NCBI RefSeq assembly: GCF_024972755.1 | Contig: NZ_CP087724.1 | Location: forward strand, 2,604,001 to 2,668,000 | Direction of reading: 5' to 3' | Source: Halanaeroarchaeum sp. HSR-CO | GTDB lineage: Archaea; Halobacteriota; Halobacteria; Halobacteriales; Halobacteriaceae | Length of the DNA stretch: 64,000 nucleotides | Shown: positions 42,969-51,946 of the stretch, piece by piece | Layout: each line of letters starts with the position of its first letter | Numbering within the stretch: position 1 is the stretch's first letter | The notes under the pieces: generated by a model | Database searches by the model: none | What the model was told of the DNA's origin: nothing | The model's input: only the letters and a program-made list of their open reading frames with translations | Translations under genes and position numbers: made by a program

Positions 42969-44351
42969 ATGCGAACGCTTGCCGTGGACGGCCGGATGGG
43001 TGCCAGCGGTGACATGCTGCTCGGGGCGTTGCTCGCGGCGGGCGCCGACCGGTCTGCGCTGGCCCCCGTCGAAGCCGTCCTGCCCGTCAGGTACATCGTG
43101 GAGACCGTGGACAGGAACGGCATCGAGGCCACGACGGTCTCGGTGCAGTACACGGAGACGGCGGCCGACGAGCATGGTAGCCACCAGAGCGGGACACACG
43201 AGGGCGGCCACGACCATGCACACGCACACGACCACGAGAGCGACCAACACGATCAGGGCCACTCCCACGGACACGAGCACGACAGAGGGGACGGAAGCCA
43301 CGACAACCACGCCGAGGGGCACGGGCCGACGAGAACCCTGGACGAGATCGTCGCGATCGTCGACGAGATGGCCCTGCCGCCAGGGGTCCGCGAGGACGCC
43401 GTCGCGACGTTCGCGGTGCTCGCCGAGGCCGAGTCGCGGGTCCACGGCACCGATCTGGCGGCCACGACCGTCCACGAGGTCGGGGCGGACGACGCCATCG
43501 CCGACGTCGTCGGGACGGCGTTGTTGCTCGCCGACCTCGAGATAGAACGAGTCGTCGTCCCGCCGGTCAACGCCGGATCGGGGGAGGTGTCGATGGCCCA
43601 CGGGACGTACCCGATCCCGGCACCGGCGGTGGTCGAGATAGCCAGACGGGCCGACTGGTCGCTGGCCGGCGGCCCGGTCGAGGGCGAGTTGCTGACGCCG
43701 ACCGGTGCCGCACTACTCAGCCACTTCGGCGAGGGTGTCGAGGCGCTCCGCGCGCTGGACGTCGACGCCGTCGGGTACGGTGCGGGATCGCGAACCTATC
43801 CGCACCGGCCGAACGTCCTCCGTGTCCTGGTCGGCGACGGCGGACGGCCCGAAACGGACGGTACGGCGGCCGACGAGGAACTCGCCCTGCGACGGGAACC
43901 CATCGCGGTCGTCGAGACGACGGTCGACGACGTGACGCCCGAGGTGCTCGGGTCCCTGCACGAGACGCTGGCGGAAGCGGGCGCCCTGGACGTCGCCATC
44001 GCCCCGGTAGGGATGAAGAAGTCACGGCCCGGCCACGTCGTGCAGGTGATCGTGGCACCGACAGACGCGCGGGCCGTCGCCGCTCGGCTGGCGCGCGAGA
44101 CCGGGACGCTCGGCGTCCGGGTGATCGACGCGGCGCACCGCTGGGTCGCCGACCGGACCGTCGAGCCCGTCACGCTGACTATCGACGGGGAGACCTTCGA
44201 GGTCGGCGTCAAGGTCGGGACCGACACCGGGGGCGTCCAGTACGACGCGAGTGCCGAGTACGACGACGCGGTCGCGGTCGCGACGGAGACGGGGCTCGCC
44301 GTTCGTGAGATCGTGCGACGAGCGGAGCGAGAAATCGACGAGACGGAATGA
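42969..44351 (+). CDS. larC: Pyridinium-3,5-bisthiocarboxylic acid mononucleotide nickel insertase LarC
   Basis: Last enzyme of the nickel-pincer pathway: CTP-dependent cyclometallase that inserts Ni2+. The 460 residues run in one frame, unlike the LarC1/LarC2 pair of Lactobacillus made by frameshifting. The N-terminus LAVDGRMGASGDMLLGALL and the later strings VHEVGADDAIADVVG, NAGSGEVSMAHGTYPIPAPA and GMKKSRPGHVVQVI are diagnostic. Residues 69-118 form a low-complexity insertion with 16 histidines, a likely nickel store or delivery arm. Starts at the ATG of MRTLAVDG, 28 nt after a TATA element. Confidence 0.94.
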   Translation: MRTLAVDGRMGASGDMLLGALLAAGADRSALAPVEAVLPVRYIVETVDRNGIEATTVSVQYTETAADEHGSHQSGTHEGGHDHAHAHDHESDQHDQGHSHGHEHDRGDGSHDNHAEGHGPTRTLDEIVAIVDEMALPPGVREDAVATFAVLAEAESRVHGTDLAATTVHEVGADDAIADVVGTALLLADLEIERVVVPPVNAGSGEVSMAHGTYPIPAPAVVEIARRADWSLAGGPVEGELLTPTGAALLSHFGEGVEALRALDVDAVGYGAGSRTYPHRPNVLRVLVGDGGRPETDGTAADEELALRREPIAVVETTVDDVTPEVLGSLHETLAEAGALDVAIAPVGMKKSRPGHVVQVIVAPTDARAVAARLARETGTLGVRVIDAAHRWVADRTVEPVTLTIDGETFEVGVKVGTDTGGVQYDASAEYDDAVAVATETGLAVREIVRRAEREIDETE

Positions 44352-44382
44352 GCTCCCGGCGTCACCCACCTGGTGCCGGCGC

Positions 44383-44544
44383 TCAGGCCCGATCGACGTC
44401 CAGCTGCTCCCGGACCTCGTCGAGGGCGTCGGACGCCGCCAGGGACTCCAGTTGCTCCTGGAAGTGCTCCTCGCACAGGGCAACGTGCACGCCGTCCTTC
44501 TCGACGGTCAGGTCGGCGCTCCGGTCGCAGTAGTGACACTGCAT
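44383..44544 (-). CDS. 53-aa zinc-finger protein
   Basis: Small protein MQCHYCDRSADLTV... with Cys3 and Cys6 as a CxxC pair and a second CxxxH pair in HVALCEEHFQEQL, together a single zinc-binding knuckle. The C-terminal half is an acidic helix. It looks like a small haloarchaeal zinc-finger family (possibly DUF6757), with no known function. A long open frame upstream is a shadow of the PHP gene; the ATG at 44544 starts at the first cysteine motif. It lies 32 nt upstream-side of the PHP gene stop, on the same strand, so they may be co-transcribed. Confidence 0.75.
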   Translation of the reverse strand: MQCHYCDRSADLTVEKDGVHVALCEEHFQEQLESLAASDALDEVREQLDVDRA

Positions 44545-44576
44545 GAGTGAGGATAGGTGGCCGACACACCTGAACG

Positions 44577-45389
44577 TCACGGAACCGGAAGGTGCTCGGC
44601 CACGCGGTCGTACTGCGCCGCAGAGAGGCCGGCGAGCCCGAGTCGACGCCCGTGGGCGTCGCTCCCACCGGTCTCGACGAGGGCGTACTCCTCGACCGTC
44701 TCGGCGAGGAGCGCGGCGTCGGTGGCCGGCTCCCCGCCGTGGCCGCGCGCCCCGTCGTAGGGGTAGACCGATTCGACCGCGTCGAGGTGCTCGCAGAGCG
44801 CCAGGGCCCCTTCCGGGTCGGGATACCGGAACGGATGGGCGAGGGAGACGAGGTGGCTGGACGCCTGCAGCAGTGGCAGGGCGTCGGCGAACGCCGGGAC
44901 GTCGCGAGCCACGAAACACGGGTCTGATTCGCCGATGAGGTCCTCGAAGACGTCGCCGAGACGTTCGTAGGCGGTATCGCCGTGGTCGACCACCGCGCGG
45001 GCGACGTGGGGCCGCCCGACGCCCTCGACGAGGTCGACGTCGAGCGAGACCTCGAGCCGGTCCTCGACGCACTCCACGATGGCCCGCCCGCGCTCGACAC
45101 GGTCGCGCTGGATGCGGGCCAGTTCCGCCCGGAGCGATTCGGTCGGCGTCACGCCATACGCGAGGAGGTCGACGCGCTGCTCGGCTGCCTGGACGCGCAG
45201 TTCGATGCCGTGCACGACCTCGACGCCGTCCATCACCGTCACCGGATGGGACAGCCCGGGGTGAATGCGGTCGTGGTCCGTGATGGCCACGACACTGACC
45301 CCGGACCGACGTGCGGCCGCTGGCACCGCCGAAAGCGACAGAGACCCGTCCGAGACGTCGGTGTGGACGTGGAGGTCGGCGTAGACCAT
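44577..45389 (-). CDS. PHP-domain metal-dependent phosphoesterase
   Basis: A 270-residue stand-alone PHP domain with the four motifs that bind metals: ADLHVHTDVSDG at the start, AITDHDRI, HGIELRV, and SLAHPFRYPDPEG plus the C-terminal GGSDAHGR. The family includes 3',5'-nucleotide bisphosphatases, histidinol phosphatases and small RNases; the bacterial YciV/RNase AM type is a close shape match. Which phosphoester it cleaves is unknown. The start MVYADLHVHT at 45389 is set by the first metal motif. The frame further upstream lies in the AT-rich intergenic stretch. Confidence 0.88.
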   Translation of the reverse strand: MVYADLHVHTDVSDGSLSLSAVPAAARRSGVSVVAITDHDRIHPGLSHPVTVMDGVEVVHGIELRVQAAEQRVDLLAYGVTPTESLRAELARIQRDRVERGRAIVECVEDRLEVSLDVDLVEGVGRPHVARAVVDHGDTAYERLGDVFEDLIGESDPCFVARDVPAFADALPLLQASSHLVSLAHPFRYPDPEGALALCEHLDAVESVYPYDGARGHGGEPATDAALLAETVEEYALVETGGSDAHGRRLGLAGLSAAQYDRVAEHLPVP

Positions 45390-45558
45390 GCCCGAGACTG
45401 GGGGCCGGGTCCTCAAACCGATTGTGCACGGTCGCGTCGACGCCGATCGCCCTCCGCCCGTCCGCAGACCATGACATTTAATCACAAAGTGTCATAGCAT
45501 AACAATCATTATCGTTCATGCACAATTTACTTGCGTCTCCGTCCGGTCCCTTCAGTCG

Positions 45559-45843
45559 ATGACACTGAATCAGACGACCGACCTGCTCGAGTCCCAGTCG
45601 TACCCGCTGACGGCCGACGAACTGACCGACCGCCACGGCGACCACGAACTGACTCTGCCGAACGGAGACGAGTCACTGGGGGCCGTCATCGAACGGTCCG
45701 GCGAGGAGTCCTTCGAGTCCGCCTTCGAGGCCCAGCAAGCCGTCTATGCCTCCTTGACCAGCAAGGCCATCGGCCGCAAGGGCTACAGCGACCGCGACCC
45801 GACCCCGATGGGCGTCTACGGTCCCGACCCGGTCTCCTTCTGA
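45559..45843 (+). CDS. Conserved haloarchaeal protein, DUF5789-like
   Basis: A 94-residue acidic protein. It has the pattern YPLTADELTDRHGDHELTLPNGDESLG and ends with AIGRKGYSDRDPTPMG, strongly reminiscent of the DUF5789 family of small haloarchaeal proteins, which have no known function. The ATG lies 28 nt after the start of an AT-poor stretch, and a TATA-like ACAATTTAC occurs near 45520. It is followed after 113 nt by another small haloarchaeal DUF gene on the same strand. Confidence 0.8.
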   Translation: MTLNQTTDLLESQSYPLTADELTDRHGDHELTLPNGDESLGAVIERSGEESFESAFEAQQAVYASLTSKAIGRKGYSDRDPTPMGVYGPDPVSF

Positions 45844-45956
45844 GTAGTCGACCGCTCACGCCGTCCGGCCACCCACCAATCCTCCGGCCGCCCGTTTCCA
45901 CACGAACCTCCGTTACATATATATCCCTACATGCCAAATTCGTGGGTAGGATTGGC

Positions 45957-46130
45957 ATGTCACTGGGAGCCTACGACGAAGACGAATACGAACGTCGCGA
46001 GCGGAAGAACGCCACCGTGGACATGAGCGAAGACGACACGCGAAACTCCTACGAGGGGTCGATCGAGTACGACTCGGGAGATTCCGCAGACGAACTCCTC
46101 GAACAGTTCGAGGAGATCAAATCCAACTAG
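45957..46130 (+). CDS. Conserved haloarchaeal protein, DUF5786-like
   Basis: A 57-residue, very acidic protein beginning MSLGAYDEDEYERRERKN and ending SADELLEQFEEIKSN, the profile of the DUF5786 family, found only in haloarchaea. The middle part YEGSIEYDSGDS is probably extended and the C-terminus helical. Function is unknown. AT-rich DNA (CATATATATCC near 45915) precedes it. Its stop codon overlaps the stop of the convergent membrane-protein gene by 4 nt. Confidence 0.82.
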   Translation: MSLGAYDEDEYERRERKNATVDMSEDDTRNSYEGSIEYDSGDSADELLEQFEEIKSN

Positions 46131-46840
46131 GGACCGGTTTTCAGGCGGGCACCGGCGATGACGACGAATACTGCGAGGACGTGCCCGAGAAGCGCTGCCG
46201 CAAGTAGCGGAAACTCCCAGACGAAGGGAAGCAAGACCAGTTGCACCACACCGAACGCGGCCGTGCGATAGTCGATGGCCCGGACTTCGTCCGCGAGTTG
46301 TCCCTCGACGTCCAGTGTAACCGCCCGCCAGAGGGCGAGCAGCGCGATCCACCAGCCGGTACCCACCCGATAGGCGATGTCCCAGAGGATCACGAAGAAG
46401 AGAAACGCCGCGAGCAGGGGAACCTGCGGGCCGAGCACCGATTCGAGGAGCGTCGGCCCGTGCCGTGGTTGATAGGCGAACAGAATGGTGAGCACCGTCG
46501 CGTACCCGACGACGCCGAGGACGACCTCGAGGCTGCTCGAGAACAGCAACTGCCGATAGGTATCCGGCACCGCCGCCCGCCTGACGCGACGCCCGATGTC
46601 GAGCATGAGGGCGCTCCCCGCGGTCGCGACCAGGACGGCCGCGGTGCCGGGAAGGACGGCCTGCCACCGGCCGTAGGCGGCCGCGACCAGAACCACGATC
46701 GCCTCGAACACCACCAACTGGAGCGCGAGGGCGGTACGATCGGAAACGTCGATGCCGGGAATGGCGCCCACGATGCTCTCGAAGACCCAGGTCTCTCCGT
46801 ACTTCAACCGCAGGTCGGCCGGGTCCAGGTCCTCACCCAT
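46127..46840 (-). CDS. Multi-pass membrane protein, unknown function
   Basis: A 237-residue protein with six predicted membrane helices (about residues 38-58, 60-80, 100-122, 133-152, 155-175 and 197-230). A cytoplasmic N-terminus of 35 residues contains LKYGETWVFESIVGAIPG. I do not recognise a characterised family; similar proteins of this size are found in other haloarchaea. Its start overlaps the end of the NAD-dependent epimerase-type gene by 8 nt, so the two are coupled. Confidence 0.75.
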   Translation of the reverse strand: MGEDLDPADLRLKYGETWVFESIVGAIPGIDVSDRTALALQLVVFEAIVVLVAAAYGRWQAVLPGTAAVLVATAGSALMLDIGRRVRRAAVPDTYRQLLFSSSLEVVLGVVGYATVLTILFAYQPRHGPTLLESVLGPQVPLLAAFLFFVILWDIAYRVGTGWWIALLALWRAVTLDVEGQLADEVRAIDYRTAAFGVVQLVLLPFVWEFPLLAAALLGHVLAVFVVIAGARLKTGP

Positions 46841-47738
46841 CGACGACCGGTTCTCCCATCTCCGTTAACGTCTTTCTGACCGCCTCGTCGAAGGGCGTCA
46901 GATCGACCTCGATGACGTCCGTTACGCTATCGTCGTTCACGACGACCGGATTTTTGAGGCCCTCGATGAGCGGGTGGGCGACCGAGGCCGGGACGTCGGT
47001 GACGAGGTCGACCCAGTACGCCGACAGCCGAGGCGTGAGCACCGGCACCGGGATCACGAACAGTCGACGGCCGAGGGCCGCGGCGGTCCGCTGCATCATC
47101 TGTTGGTAGGTGAGGACCTCCGGCCCACCGATCTCGAACGTTCGGCCCCGCGCGGCGTCGGTCTCGATGGCGCCGGCGAGGTAGGCGACCACGTCGTCCA
47201 CGTAGATGGGCTGGGACCGGGTGCGGACCCACTCGGGCGTGATCATCACGGGGAGGCGTTTGGTCAGAGCGGCGACGATACGGAAACTCGAACTCTCCGC
47301 CCCGACCACGATGGCTGCCCGGAAGACGGTCAGGTCGTACTCGCCGCCCTCGAGGACCGCCTCGACCTCGCGGCGCGACCGCAGGTGCTCCGAGAGCGTC
47401 CCGTCCTCACCGCCCAACCCCCCGAGGTAGACGACCTGCGAGACGCCTGCCTCGCTCGCCTTCTCCGCGAAGTTCCGGGCCGCCCGCCGGTCCTTCTCCT
47501 CGAAATCCCCCGCGGCGCCCATCGAGTGGACGAGGTAGTACGCGGCCTCACACCCGTCGAACGCCCCCTCGAGCGACGACGCGTCGAGCAGATCCGCCTC
47601 GACCAGCGTCACGGCTTCGGGACCGTCGTAGCGTGTCTCGTCCCGCACGAGCGCCCGGACGTCGTGCCCGGCCGCGAGGAGCGCGGGAACGAGATGCGAA
47701 CCCACGAACCCGGTCGCGCCGGTCACCAGTACTTGCAT
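46833..47738 (-). CDS. NAD(P)H-binding epimerase/dehydratase-family protein
   Basis: Atypical short-chain dehydrogenase of 301 residues. The nucleotide loop is VTGATGFVGSHLV at the N-terminus, followed by ALVRDE and LVEADLLDASSLEGAF. AAYYLVHSMG replaces the usual catalytic Tyr motif region, as in NmrA-like or ubiquinone-assembly (NDUFA9/YcfA-like) relatives, which bind the cofactor without known catalysis. The C-terminal 60 residues include membrane-active hydrophobic stretches. Partners in the membrane are possible because the next gene encodes a membrane protein. The start MQVLVTGATG at 47738 is chosen for the first strand. Confidence 0.83.
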   Translation of the reverse strand: MQVLVTGATGFVGSHLVPALLAAGHDVRALVRDETRYDGPEAVTLVEADLLDASSLEGAFDGCEAAYYLVHSMGAAGDFEEKDRRAARNFAEKASEAGVSQVVYLGGLGGEDGTLSEHLRSRREVEAVLEGGEYDLTVFRAAIVVGAESSSFRIVAALTKRLPVMITPEWVRTRSQPIYVDDVVAYLAGAIETDAARGRTFEIGGPEVLTYQQMMQRTAAALGRRLFVIPVPVLTPRLSAYWVDLVTDVPASVAHPLIEGLKNPVVVNDDSVTDVIEVDLTPFDEAVRKTLTEMGEPVVDG

Positions 47739-47784
47739 ACTCGAATCATCGGGCGCCGCCCGCATAAGCCTACCAGCCGATTCC

Positions 47785-48636
47785 TCACCATCCGGGAGTC
47801 GGTGGCGCCCCTCGCTCGTCTTCGACCTCGCGACCGAGTTCGGGGTCGGGGTCGGCGGTCTCGGCCCGGTCCGTCCACGACGCGATCGCCCGCCCGGCCC
47901 AGGAATCGGCCGCCCGGGCGCGCTCGAGAGCGGTCTCGTAGTGCGTCTCGTCGGTCTCCGTGGTCCCCGGTGACCCGGCGGCCGCAGCGGCGACGAACCG
48001 GGCGCGGTCCTCGGCCGTGAGCGCCTGCCGGGCGGCCCGGTCGACGATCCCGGTCAGCGCGTCGGCCTCGGGGTAGACGAAGACCTTCTGGCCGACGGCC
48101 TGGGGGCCCACGAGCGGGCCATCGGCATCCGATGGGGGTGTTCGGTCGAGCAATCGCTCGCCGCCCATCGTTTCCTCGACGCGCTCGCACTCGGTCTGGG
48201 CCCCGAGCGCGAGGTTCGACCCGGGGTACGCGGCGCACTCCTCGGGGTAGGGCTCCGCGTCGTGCACCCGACACTGCAGGGTCTCCGGGTCGAGGAAGAC
48301 ACAGGTCGGGAGCCACTGTGGGTCGGTGTCGAAGGGCGCGACCGGTTTCGGGACCTTCCGGAGGCCCAGAAAGAAGACGGGCTTGCCGTCGATAGCGGCG
48401 ATATCGTGGCCATCGACGGTGACCGATGGCCCTTCGTCGGCGGTCCAGAGACGAGGGGTGGTGGCGTCCGCCAGCCCCGCGTCCAGCAGCGCGTGTACGT
48501 CGTCCCGCGAGAGCGGGACCAGGTTGTACACGTCGTCGAGGGGACGGTGGGCACCGTCGCGTTCGTGTTCGGCCACGGGGCCGAGCGTGCGCCAGTCGAC
48601 ACAACAGCCAGCACACCCCTCGCAGTCGACGCGCAT
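47785..48636 (-). CDS. YkgJ-type cysteine-cluster protein
   Basis: A 283-residue soluble protein starting MRVDCEGCAGCC, the cysteine cluster of the YkgJ family (COG0727), thought to bind zinc or an Fe-S cluster. Further cysteines occur in PTCVFLDPETLQCRVHD, YPEECAAYPGS and QTECERVEE, giving the usual four-plus-four pattern with PxxCxxxP spacing in the second half. Some YkgJ relatives act with enzymes that modify metals or flagellin methylation; none of those is next door. Function unknown. It is followed by the NAD-binding gene after a short gap. Confidence 0.85.
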   Translation of the reverse strand: MRVDCEGCAGCCVDWRTLGPVAEHERDGAHRPLDDVYNLVPLSRDDVHALLDAGLADATTPRLWTADEGPSVTVDGHDIAAIDGKPVFFLGLRKVPKPVAPFDTDPQWLPTCVFLDPETLQCRVHDAEPYPEECAAYPGSNLALGAQTECERVEETMGGERLLDRTPPSDADGPLVGPQAVGQKVFVYPEADALTGIVDRAARQALTAEDRARFVAAAAAGSPGTTETDETHYETALERARAADSWAGRAIASWTDRAETADPDPELGREVEDERGAPPTPGW

Positions 48637-48726
48637 GAGGAGGAATTCGTATCAGCGAGTGGTAAAGATACCGCCGCCAGCGGGGCCGACGGCCACGCTT
48701 TTGGGTCCGCGTCCCGGACGGAGACC

Positions 48727-48939
48727 ATGGGCGAACGCTGTGCCGTCTGCGGACGAGACGTGCCGATAGCGGGCGGCATCGCGAACTTCTGGACGCTCGA
48801 TCACACCGAGACCGGTGGGATGACCCTCGAACTGGAAGATGGGACCGAGCACTTCCTGTGCTTTTCCTGCATGGAGTCGTTGCCCGACCATCCGACCGAG
48901 GCCGACATCGAAGCCCTCGCCGCGGAGCGCCACGATTAA
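48727..48939 (+). CDS. Small zinc-ribbon protein
   Basis: A 70-residue protein with two CxxC pairs (RCAVCGRDV at the N-terminus and FLCFSCMES in the middle) forming one zinc ribbon, and a short acidic C-terminal helix. No known function; small zinc proteins of this size are numerous in haloarchaea. The ATG is 6 nt after GAGACC, and the gene is divergent from the YkgJ gene and runs toward the helicase gene, which begins 26 nt after its stop. Confidence 0.75.
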   Translation: MGERCAVCGRDVPIAGGIANFWTLDHTETGGMTLELEDGTEHFLCFSCMESLPDHPTEADIEALAAERHD

Positions 48940-48965
48940 CCCCGGCCGTCTCGTGCCGACGTGTA

Positions 48966-50807
48966 GTGCAGCCTGACCGCATCGTCGAGGAGTTTCCGGC
49001 ACCGTCCTACAGAGGAGCCCAGCAACAGGCCTTGCAGGACGTCCGCGAGGCCTTCGAGGCGGGGAACGACGTCGTGCTGGTCCGCGCGCCGACCGGGACC
49101 GGGAAGTCCCTCATCGCCCGGGCAATCATGGGGTGTGCGCGTCAGCCCGGGGCGGCCGACCCCACCGAAGCTGTGGGCGCGTACTACACGACCCCACAGG
49201 TGTCCCAGCTCGACGACGTCGCCGAGGACCCACTTCTGTCCGATCTACAGGTCGTGCGCGGCAAGCGAAACTACGACTGTATCCTCGCCGGCGAGGAGCA
49301 CACGCCGGTCGACCGGGCGCCCTGCGCCCGGAAACGGGGGTACGACTGTGCGGTCAAACACCGCTGTCCGTACTTCTCCGCCCGGGCCATCGCCAGTTCC
49401 CGCGAGTACGCCGCCATGACCCTCGCGTACTTCATGCATACGGCCGGTTCCGACGTCTTCGGGCAGCGCGACGTCGGCGTCATCGACGAGGCCCACGGCC
49501 TGGGCGAGTGGGCGGAGATGTACGCCGCTATCGACCTGGGGCCGGCGACGCTCCCGGTCTGGGACGACCTCCGGATCCCGGACCTCGACGGCGACGTCGA
49601 ACGGACGGCCCGATTCGCCGAACAGGTGATCGACGTCTGCGAGTCGGCCAAGGACGAACTGCTCGTCGCGGACGAACTGACCCCCGACGAGGCGGGCCGC
49701 CGGGACCGACTTCAGGACCGCATCGCGGACCTCACCTGGTTCGTCGACGACTACCGCGATCCGGACAGCGCGACGACGTGGGTCGTCGACCAGGGCGACG
49801 GTGGGCGGATCACGATCAAGCCGATGGACCCCGAGCGATACCTCAACCACACCATCTGGGAGCGGGCAAACCGGTTCGCCCTCCTCTCGGCGACCATCCT
49901 CGACAAGGACGCCTTCTGCCGGAGCGTCGGCCTCGATCCGAGTCGGGTCGCGCTGGTCGACGTCCCGCACACGTTCCCCGTCGAGAACCGCCCGCTGTAC
50001 GACGTGACCCAGGGGCGGATGACCTACGAGGACCGGGAGGAGACGATCCCCCGCATCGCCGAGACCATCGGATCGCTCATGGCCGAACACCCCCACGAGA
50101 AGGGGCTCGTCCACGCACATTCCTACGACATCCAGTCCAAACTCGCCCAGCACCTCCGCTCGCTGGGCGTCGGCGACCGCGTGCGCGTCCACGACCGGGA
50201 CACCCGGGACGAGTCCCTCGAGACCTGGAAAGCGAGCGACGACCCGGAGGTGTTCCTGTCGGTGAAGATGGAGGAGGCCCTGGACCTCTCCGGCGACCTC
50301 GCGCGGTGGCAGGTGCTCACCAAGGCCCCGTTCCCGAACACCAACGACTCGCGGGTGGCCCGACGACTGTCGGACGGGCAGTGGCCCTGGTACTACCGCA
50401 CGGCGCTCCGGACGGTCATCCAGGCGGCGGGCCGGGTGGTTCGGTCCCCGGACGACTACGGGGCGACCTACCTGGCCGACACCAGCCTGCTCGACCTCTT
50501 CGAGCGGGCCCGGACCGACATGCCCGACTGGTTCGCCGACGCCGTCGACCGGATGGACCGGCCGTCGCTCCCCGCCCTCGACGCGGATGCCGCGCTCGCC
50601 GGGATGGACGGGCGCGTGCGCCAGGTAGCGGCCGTCGAAGACGACCCCACACAGCAGCGCGTCTCACGGTCCGAGACGACCTCCGCGGACGGCGGTGGTC
50701 ACGGACAGGGTGGCGAGCGGAGCGGGCCACCGGATGGGGGTGCGCCGAGTCGAACCGGGCGCGAACAGGGCTCGCGGAGCCCGTTGTCGGACGTGTGGGA
50801 CCCCTGA
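48966..50807 (+). CDS. XPD/Rad3-family Fe-S DNA helicase
   Basis: Superfamily 2 helicase of 613 residues. Walker A APTGTGKS (41-48), DEAH box (VIDEAHGLGEW), LLSATIL (motif III-like) and the C-terminal QAAGRVVRSPDDYG (motif VI). An Fe-S domain is predicted by Cys105, Cys120, Cys128 and Cys134, spaced as in XPD and DinG. The protein acts on single-strand/double-strand junctions in repair. The GTG at 48966 is used because the frame further upstream is the small zinc gene in another frame. The last 50 residues are Gly/Ser-rich and disordered. Confidence 0.9.
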   Translation: MQPDRIVEEFPAPSYRGAQQQALQDVREAFEAGNDVVLVRAPTGTGKSLIARAIMGCARQPGAADPTEAVGAYYTTPQVSQLDDVAEDPLLSDLQVVRGKRNYDCILAGEEHTPVDRAPCARKRGYDCAVKHRCPYFSARAIASSREYAAMTLAYFMHTAGSDVFGQRDVGVIDEAHGLGEWAEMYAAIDLGPATLPVWDDLRIPDLDGDVERTARFAEQVIDVCESAKDELLVADELTPDEAGRRDRLQDRIADLTWFVDDYRDPDSATTWVVDQGDGGRITIKPMDPERYLNHTIWERANRFALLSATILDKDAFCRSVGLDPSRVALVDVPHTFPVENRPLYDVTQGRMTYEDREETIPRIAETIGSLMAEHPHEKGLVHAHSYDIQSKLAQHLRSLGVGDRVRVHDRDTRDESLETWKASDDPEVFLSVKMEEALDLSGDLARWQVLTKAPFPNTNDSRVARRLSDGQWPWYYRTALRTVIQAAGRVVRSPDDYGATYLADTSLLDLFERARTDMPDWFADAVDRMDRPSLPALDADAALAGMDGRVRQVAAVEDDPTQQRVSRSETTSADGGGHGQGGERSGPPDGGAPSRTGREQGSRSPLSDVWDP

Positions 50808-50947
50808 ACGGAACGACGGCGGAAGGGTGCTGGCGAGCATCGCCACGAGGTGGCCGTGTCTTGGTACATGAACTCTCGGAGCCCACGCAACCGGAGAGGC
50901 CCACTCCCGTCCGAACGTTGATACGACGACGGGCCGACAACTGGACC

Positions 50948-51901
50948 ATGCGAGCGATGGTCATCACCGACTTCGGTGACACCGACGTCTTCGAGGAGCG
51001 CGAAGTCGAGACGCCCGAACCGGGCCCCACCGAGGTCCGGGTGACGGTGCACGCGTCCTCGGTCAACCCGGTCGACTACAAGATCCGACAGGCCGGTTCC
51101 TGGGCGAACGTCTCGCCGCCGGCGATCATCGGCTACGACGTCTCCGGCGTCGTCGACGCCGTCGGGGAGGCGGTGACCGACTTCGCGGTCGGTGACGAGG
51201 TCTTCTACACGCCCGAGATATTCGTCGGCGAGGGGAGTTACGCCGAGTACCACGTCGCGGCGGCGGACATCGTCGCCCACAAGCCACCGTCGCTCACCCA
51301 CGAGGAGGCGGCCGTCCTTCCGCTGGCCGGCGGCACCGCGTGGGACGCCGTCATCGAGCGCGGCGACGTCGAGGCCGGCGAGACCGTCCTGATCCACGGC
51401 ACCGGCGGCGTCGGGTCGGTCGCGGCACAACTGGCCCTCGCCTCGGGCGCGCGGGTCGTCACCGTCTCCAGCCCCGAGACCGCACCGCTCATGGCGGACC
51501 TCGGCGTGGACCTGGTGCTCGATTACACGGCGGACGACGTGACCGACGCCGTCCAGGCCCACTTCGACGCCGACGAACCGATCGACCTGGTCGTGGACAC
51601 GGTCGGCGGGACCGCCGTGGCCGACAGCATGGACGTGCTCCGACCCCACGGGACCGCGGTGACCATCCAGAACCCCCAGGGCGACGTCGGCGCACAGTAC
51701 GCCAAAAACCCCACGCTGGAACTCCTCTTCCTCGAGCGGGCGCGCGACAAACTCGACGGGCTCCGCAGGCTCGTGGAGAGCGGTCACCTCGAACCGATGA
51801 TCGACTCGACCCGACCAGTACAGGAGGTCGCGCGAGCCCACGAACTCGTCGAAGCAGGTGGGCTCGAGGGGAAGATCGCCCTCGACGTGGACTTCGCCTG
51901 A
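50948..51901 (+). CDS. NADPH:quinone reductase-type zinc-independent alcohol dehydrogenase
   Basis: Medium-chain dehydrogenase/reductase of 317 residues. VNPVDYKIRQAGSW and GYDVSGVVDAVGEAVTDF are standard, the Rossmann loop is HGTGGVGSVAAQLA, and PLAGGTAWDAV is also typical. Zinc-binding Cys and His pairs of alcohol dehydrogenases are absent, which points to quinone oxidoreductase or enoyl reductase-like activity. No partner gene. The start MRAMVITDFG at 50948 replaces a very long shadow frame that covers the helicase gene. Confidence 0.9.
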   Translation: MRAMVITDFGDTDVFEEREVETPEPGPTEVRVTVHASSVNPVDYKIRQAGSWANVSPPAIIGYDVSGVVDAVGEAVTDFAVGDEVFYTPEIFVGEGSYAEYHVAAADIVAHKPPSLTHEEAAVLPLAGGTAWDAVIERGDVEAGETVLIHGTGGVGSVAAQLALASGARVVTVSSPETAPLMADLGVDLVLDYTADDVTDAVQAHFDADEPIDLVVDTVGGTAVADSMDVLRPHGTAVTIQNPQGDVGAQYAKNPTLELLFLERARDKLDGLRRLVESGHLEPMIDSTRPVQEVARAHELVEAGGLEGKIALDVDFA

Positions 51902-51946
51902 AGGCGGGACGGTCGCCGACGCGGCGTGACGGCCGGGACCACCCCG

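Noticed and set aside
49133-51901. 922-residue frame on the plus strand
   Set aside because: Only its last 317 residues are a real protein (quinone reductase); the remainder runs out of frame through the helicase gene.
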